A DNA stretch of 64,000 bases from Bradyrhizobium diazoefficiens (GTDB lineage: Bacteria > Pseudomonadota > Alphaproteobacteria > Rhizobiales > Xanthobacteraceae): positions 59,387 to 123,386 of the forward strand of contig NZ_JAFCKW010000017.1 of assembly GCF_018129965.1 (NCBI RefSeq), written 5' to 3'. The notes under the pieces were generated by a model. The model was not told the origin of the DNA and ran no database searches. It worked only from the letters and a program-made list of their open reading frames with translations. The translations under genes were made by a program, and so were the position numbers. The first letter of the stretch is position 1. Each line of letters opens with the position of its first letter. Positions 60,862 through 64,000 of this stretch are shown here, piece after piece.

Positions 60862-62031
60862 TCACGCCGCGAGCTGCTCCTCGACCAGCTTGACCCAGTA
60901 GGACGTGCCGAACACGATCGCCTCGTCGTTGAAATTGTAGGCGGGGTGATGCAATCCGGCGCTGTCGCCGTTGCCGCAGAAGATGAAGGCGCCGGGCCGC
61001 GCTTCCAGCATATAGGCGAAATCCTCGGCCCCCATCAGCGGCGGCATCTCGTGCACATTGGCATCGCCGGCGACTTGGCTGGCGATGCGACGGGCGACCT
61101 CGGTCTCCGCGGCGTGATTGATCACGACGGGATAATTATTCTTGTAGTGCAGATCGATCTTGGCGCCGGTGATCTGCGCCACACCCGCCACCACCTCGCG
61201 CACGCGCTTCTCGACCAGCTTGCGCACCTCCGGCGACAGCGTGCGGATGGTACCCCTCAACGTCGCGGTCTGGGGAATAACATTGCGGGCGTTGCCGGCG
61301 TGGAATTCGCAGATCGAGATCACGGCCGATTCCAGCGGATCGACGCTGCGCGCGACGATCGACTGCAACGCCGTGATCACCTGCGCGCCGACCAGCACGG
61401 AATCCACGCATTTGTGCGGACGCGCCGCATGGCCGCCGACGCCTTCGATCTTGAAGTCAACCTCGTCGGTCGCCGCCATGATCGCGCCGGGCCGGATCGC
61501 GAACGAGCCGACCGGAATGCCCGGGCCGTTGTGCATGCCGTAGACCTGCTGGATGCCGAAGCGCTCCATCAGGCCGTCCTTGACCATGGCCGCGCCGCCG
61601 CCACCGCCCTCCTCGGCCGGCTGAAAGATCACCACCGCGTCGCCGGCGAAGTTGCGGGTCTCGGCGAGGTAGCGGGCTGCTCCGAGCAGCATCGCGGTGT
61701 GGCCGTCATGGCCGCAGGCGTGCATCCTGCCGGGCGTCTTGGAGGCGTAAGGCAGGTTGGTCTGCTCGTCGACCGGCAGCGCGTCCATGTCGGCGCGCAT
61801 GCCGATCACCTTGAGCCCTTCGCCGGCCGGCTTGCTGCCTTTGATCACGCCGACCACGCCGGTCTGGCCGAGGCCGGTCACGACCTCATCGCAGCCGAAT
61901 TCGCGCAAGCGGTCCGCGACGAATGCTGCGGTGCGGTGGACGTCGTAGAGAAGTTCAGGATGCTCATGGATGTCCCGGCGCCAGGCCTGAATATCGGGTT
62001 GAAGATCGGCGACGCGGTTCACGATGGGCAT
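60862..62031 (-). CDS. M20 family amidohydrolase (hippurate hydrolase/aminoacylase type)
   Basis: This 389-residue enzyme resembles HipO/N-acyl-amino-acid amidohydrolases, which free amino acids from N-acyl forms with a dinuclear metal centre. Motifs in order are WRRDIHEHPELLYDVHRTAA, IGMRADMDALPVDEQTNLPY, GRMHACGHDGHTAMLLGAAR (metal ligands), FQPAEEGGGGGAAMVKDGLM (catalytic glutamates) and MPPLMGAEDFAYMLEARPGA. The start is ATG 62031; a TTG at 62043 is in frame. The acyl group is unknown. Confidence 0.94.
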   Translation of the reverse strand: MPIVNRVADLQPDIQAWRRDIHEHPELLYDVHRTAAFVADRLREFGCDEVVTGLGQTGVVGVIKGSKPAGEGLKVIGMRADMDALPVDEQTNLPYASKTPGRMHACGHDGHTAMLLGAARYLAETRNFAGDAVVIFQPAEEGGGGGAAMVKDGLMERFGIQQVYGMHNGPGIPVGSFAIRPGAIMAATDEVDFKIEGVGGHAARPHKCVDSVLVGAQVITALQSIVARSVDPLESAVISICEFHAGNARNVIPQTATLRGTIRTLSPEVRKLVEKRVREVVAGVAQITGAKIDLHYKNNYPVVINHAAETEVARRIASQVAGDANVHEMPPLMGAEDFAYMLEARPGAFIFCGNGDSAGLHHPAYNFNDEAIVFGTSYWVKLVEEQLAA

Positions 62032-62128
62032 GGAGAATCTCAAGCATTGGTGGGAATACAGGACTGTCTACCATGCAAGCACCAGTCCACCCAACTGCCT
62101 GACATCGGGGCTTAGCCCTGCCCGCCCG

Positions 62129-62213
62129 GCATGGCCGGGCTTGTCCCGGTCATCCACGTCTGACTATTAGGACGGAAATCGCGTGGATGTCCGGGACGAG
62201 CCCGGACATGACG
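62129..62213. repeat. Palindromic intergenic repeat, family B copy 2
   Basis: Arms GGCATGGCCGGGCTTGTCCC and GTCCGGGACGAGCCCGGACATG pair, and an inner CATCCACG / CGTGGATG pair extends the stem. It resembles the copy at 50354. It lies between the divergent M20 and GMC genes, so it is inside a promoter-bearing region. Confidence 0.85.
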
Positions 62214-62236
62214 CCTGTTTGGGTGGACGCAGCAGA

Positions 62237-63856
62237 ATGCCAAGGCGGCTTGAAGGTGAGTTTGACTATATCGTCGTCGGGGCCGGCACAGCCGGCTGTA
62301 TCCTCGCCAACCGGCTCTCGGCCGACCGGAGAAACCGCGTCCTCATCCTCGAAGCCGGTGGCGACGACAACTGGATCTGGTTCCACATCCCCGTCGGCTA
62401 TCTCTTCGCGATCGGTAACCCCCGCGCGGACTGGATGTTCAAGACCGAGGCCGACCCGGGCCTGAACGGCCGCGCGCTGGCCTATCCCCGCGGCAAGGTG
62501 ATCGGCGGCTGCTCCGCGATCAACGCGATGATCTCGATGCGCGGGCAGGCCGCCGATTACGACCATTGGCGCCAGCTCGGCATGACCGGCTGGGGCTATG
62601 ACGACGTGCTGCCGCTGTTCAAGCGGCTTGAGGATCATTTCCTCGGCGCGAGCGAACATCATGGCAGTGGCGGCGGCTGGCGCATCGAGGCGCCGCGGCT
62701 GTCCTGGGATGTCCTCGATGCCGTTGGCGATGCCGCAGAAGAAATGGGCATCAAGCGCATTCCGGATTTCAACACCGGCGACAACGAAGGTACCAGCTAT
62801 TTCCACGTCAACCAAAAGCGCGGCCGGCGCTGGTCGTCGGCGCGCGGCTTCCTCAAGCCGGCGCTGAACCGGGCGAACCTGCGACTGGAGAAGCACGTGC
62901 TGGTCGACCGCCTCATCATCGAGCAGGGCCGCGCCGTCGGCGTGCGCTTCGTCCAGAACGGCGAGATCATCGAGGCGCGCGCAAAACGCGAAGTGGTGCT
63001 CTCGGCAGGCTCGATCGGCTCGGTGCAGGTTCTGCACCGCTCCGGCATCGGTCCGGCCGACTGGCTGTCGCCGCTCGGCATCGATATCGTCATGGACAAG
63101 CCCGGCGTCGGCCGCAATCTGCAGGACCATCTCCAGCAGCGCGCGATCTACAAGGTCGAGGGCGTGCGAACGCTGAACGAGACCTATTACAATCTGTTCC
63201 GCCGCGGCCTGATGGGGCTCGACTATGCGTTCCGGCGGCGCGGCCCCCTGACGATGGCGCCGTCGCAACTCGGCATCTTCACGCGCTCGGATGCGACGCG
63301 CGCGCGCGCCAACATCCAGTTCCACGTGCAGCCCCTGTCGCTCGACAAGTTCGGCGATCCCCTGCACCGCTTCCCGGCGATCACGGTGAGCGCCTGCAAT
63401 CTGCAGCCGACGTCGCGCGGCACCGTGCGGCTGCGCTCGGCGAACCCGGACGAGAAACCGATCATTGCGCCGAACTACCTGTCCACCGATGACGACCGCC
63501 GGGTCGGCGCCGACGCCATCCGTACCACCCGGCGCCTGATGCAGCAGAAGGCGCTGGCAAAATATCGCCCGAGCGAATATCTGCCAGGTCCCAGCGTCGG
63601 CGACGACGATGCCTCGCTCGCAAAAGCCGCAGGCGATATCGGCACCACCATCTTCCATCCCGTCGGCACCGCCAAGATGGGCGCGGCGCATGATCCAATG
63701 GCGGTGGTCGACGAACGCCTGCGCTTCTACGGCCTCAGCGGCCTTCGCATCGTCGACGCCTCGATCATGCCGACGATCACCTCGGGCAACACCAACACGC
63801 CGACCGCGATGATCGCCGAAAAGGGCGCGACGATGATTTTGGAGGATGCGAAGTAA
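62237..63856 (+). CDS. GMC family oxidoreductase (choline/alcohol dehydrogenase-like)
   Basis: This 539-residue FAD enzyme oxidises alcohols. It has the FAD-binding N-terminus FDYIVVGAGTAGCILANRLS, the first GMC signature in LAYPRGKVIGGCSAINAMIS, the second in VVLSAGSIGSVQVLHRSGIG, and the C-terminal catalytic segment IFHPVGTAKMGAAHDPMAVV with its histidine, then MPTITSGNTNTPTAMIAEKG. The BetA-like features are general and the true substrate alcohol is unknown; no bet genes are adjacent. ATG 62237 starts just before the FAD motif; the longer frame to 62183 runs through the palindromic repeat. Confidence 0.94.
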   Translation: MPRRLEGEFDYIVVGAGTAGCILANRLSADRRNRVLILEAGGDDNWIWFHIPVGYLFAIGNPRADWMFKTEADPGLNGRALAYPRGKVIGGCSAINAMISMRGQAADYDHWRQLGMTGWGYDDVLPLFKRLEDHFLGASEHHGSGGGWRIEAPRLSWDVLDAVGDAAEEMGIKRIPDFNTGDNEGTSYFHVNQKRGRRWSSARGFLKPALNRANLRLEKHVLVDRLIIEQGRAVGVRFVQNGEIIEARAKREVVLSAGSIGSVQVLHRSGIGPADWLSPLGIDIVMDKPGVGRNLQDHLQQRAIYKVEGVRTLNETYYNLFRRGLMGLDYAFRRRGPLTMAPSQLGIFTRSDATRARANIQFHVQPLSLDKFGDPLHRFPAITVSACNLQPTSRGTVRLRSANPDEKPIIAPNYLSTDDDRRVGADAIRTTRRLMQQKALAKYRPSEYLPGPSVGDDDASLAKAAGDIGTTIFHPVGTAKMGAAHDPMAVVDERLRFYGLSGLRIVDASIMPTITSGNTNTPTAMIAEKGATMILEDAK

Positions 63857-63861
63857 CGAAC

Positions 63862-63937
63862 CCGTAGCCCGGATGGAGCGAAGCGCAATCCGGGACTCTG
63901 ACGCAACACGGCCCCGGATCGCTCCATCCGGGCTTCT
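63862..63937. repeat. Palindromic intergenic repeat, family E
   Basis: Arms AGCCCGGATGGAGCGAAGCG and CGGATCGCTCCATCCGGGCT with the short outer ends CCCGT / ACGGG form a long imperfect hairpin. It follows the GMC oxidoreductase gene. The remaining bases to the window end show no gene. Confidence 0.8.
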
Positions 63938-64000
63938 GTAACGGGCCTCAGTAAGTCAATCCCTTTTTGCCTGATCCAATCGCTGGGCACTTGCTTCTGT

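Overview
The window reads as a chromosomal segment of a high-GC alphaproteobacterium, most likely Bradyrhizobium or a close relative such as Rhodopseudomonas. The reasons are the adjacent TIGR03808/TIGR03809 pair, a MucR/Ros regulator, a GTTC-N7-GTTC SOS box, an ECF/NrsF pair, many DUF genes typical of the order (DUF5330, DUF2336, DUF2267, DUF4332), and several families of short palindromic intergenic repeats. Coding density is high. Many long antisense open frames are by-products of GC-rich third codon positions and are left out. I see no rRNA, tRNA, CRISPR array, transposase or prophage.

Layout. 0-5 kb: end of an unidentified membrane protein, a PAS histidine kinase, DUF5330, SufE, MucR and a proline-rich membrane protein. 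5-13 kb: a GT39-like glycosyltransferase, class II aldolase, M20 dipeptidase, GT87-like membrane protein and HerA-like ATPase. 13-16 kb: DUF2267, DUF4332 and the folate operon folP-folB-folK. 15.7-24 kb: methylmalonyl-CoA mutase small and large subunits with a GFA-family gene between them, a DUF3298 protein, a Bug-type binding protein, the mutase chaperone meaB and pyrrolidone-carboxylate peptidase. 24-30 kb: TIGR03808/03809, then a minus-strand operon of ECF sigma factor, anti-sigma factor and subtilase. 30-33 kb: diguanylate cyclase and DUF2336. 33-36 kb: a Tat-exported molybdenum aldehyde oxidase (PaoABC type). 36.5-38 kb: a second ECF unit (SigF-like/NrsF). 38-50 kb: enoyl-CoA hydratase, TolC, amidohydrolase, LysE exporter, heavy-metal-type RND pump with adaptor, CoA-transferase and SDR. 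50-59 kb: a DNA damage island with imuA-imuB-dnaE2 on one strand and a radical SAM repair protein plus UdgX fusion on the other, sharing an intergenic region with an SOS box. 59-64 kb: PiT phosphate transporter, M20 amidohydrolase and GMC oxidoreductase.

How they work together. Mutase and MeaB carry propionyl-CoA carbon to succinyl-CoA. The three fol genes make consecutive or neighbouring steps of folate synthesis. PaoABC would detoxify aldehydes in the periplasm. The island at 50-59 kb joins SOS mutagenic translesion synthesis with a putative base-repair pair and is the most system-like part of the window.

The observations most worth checking are: (1) a 125-bp palindromic repeat of intergenic type sitting in frame inside dnaE2; (2) the SOS box shared by the mutasome operon and the radical SAM-UdgX operon; (3) the sigma/anti-sigma/subtilase operon, in which the anti-sigma factor seems to end in a domain resembling the protease's own propeptide. 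All family names are assigned by reading the sequence; no database search was run.
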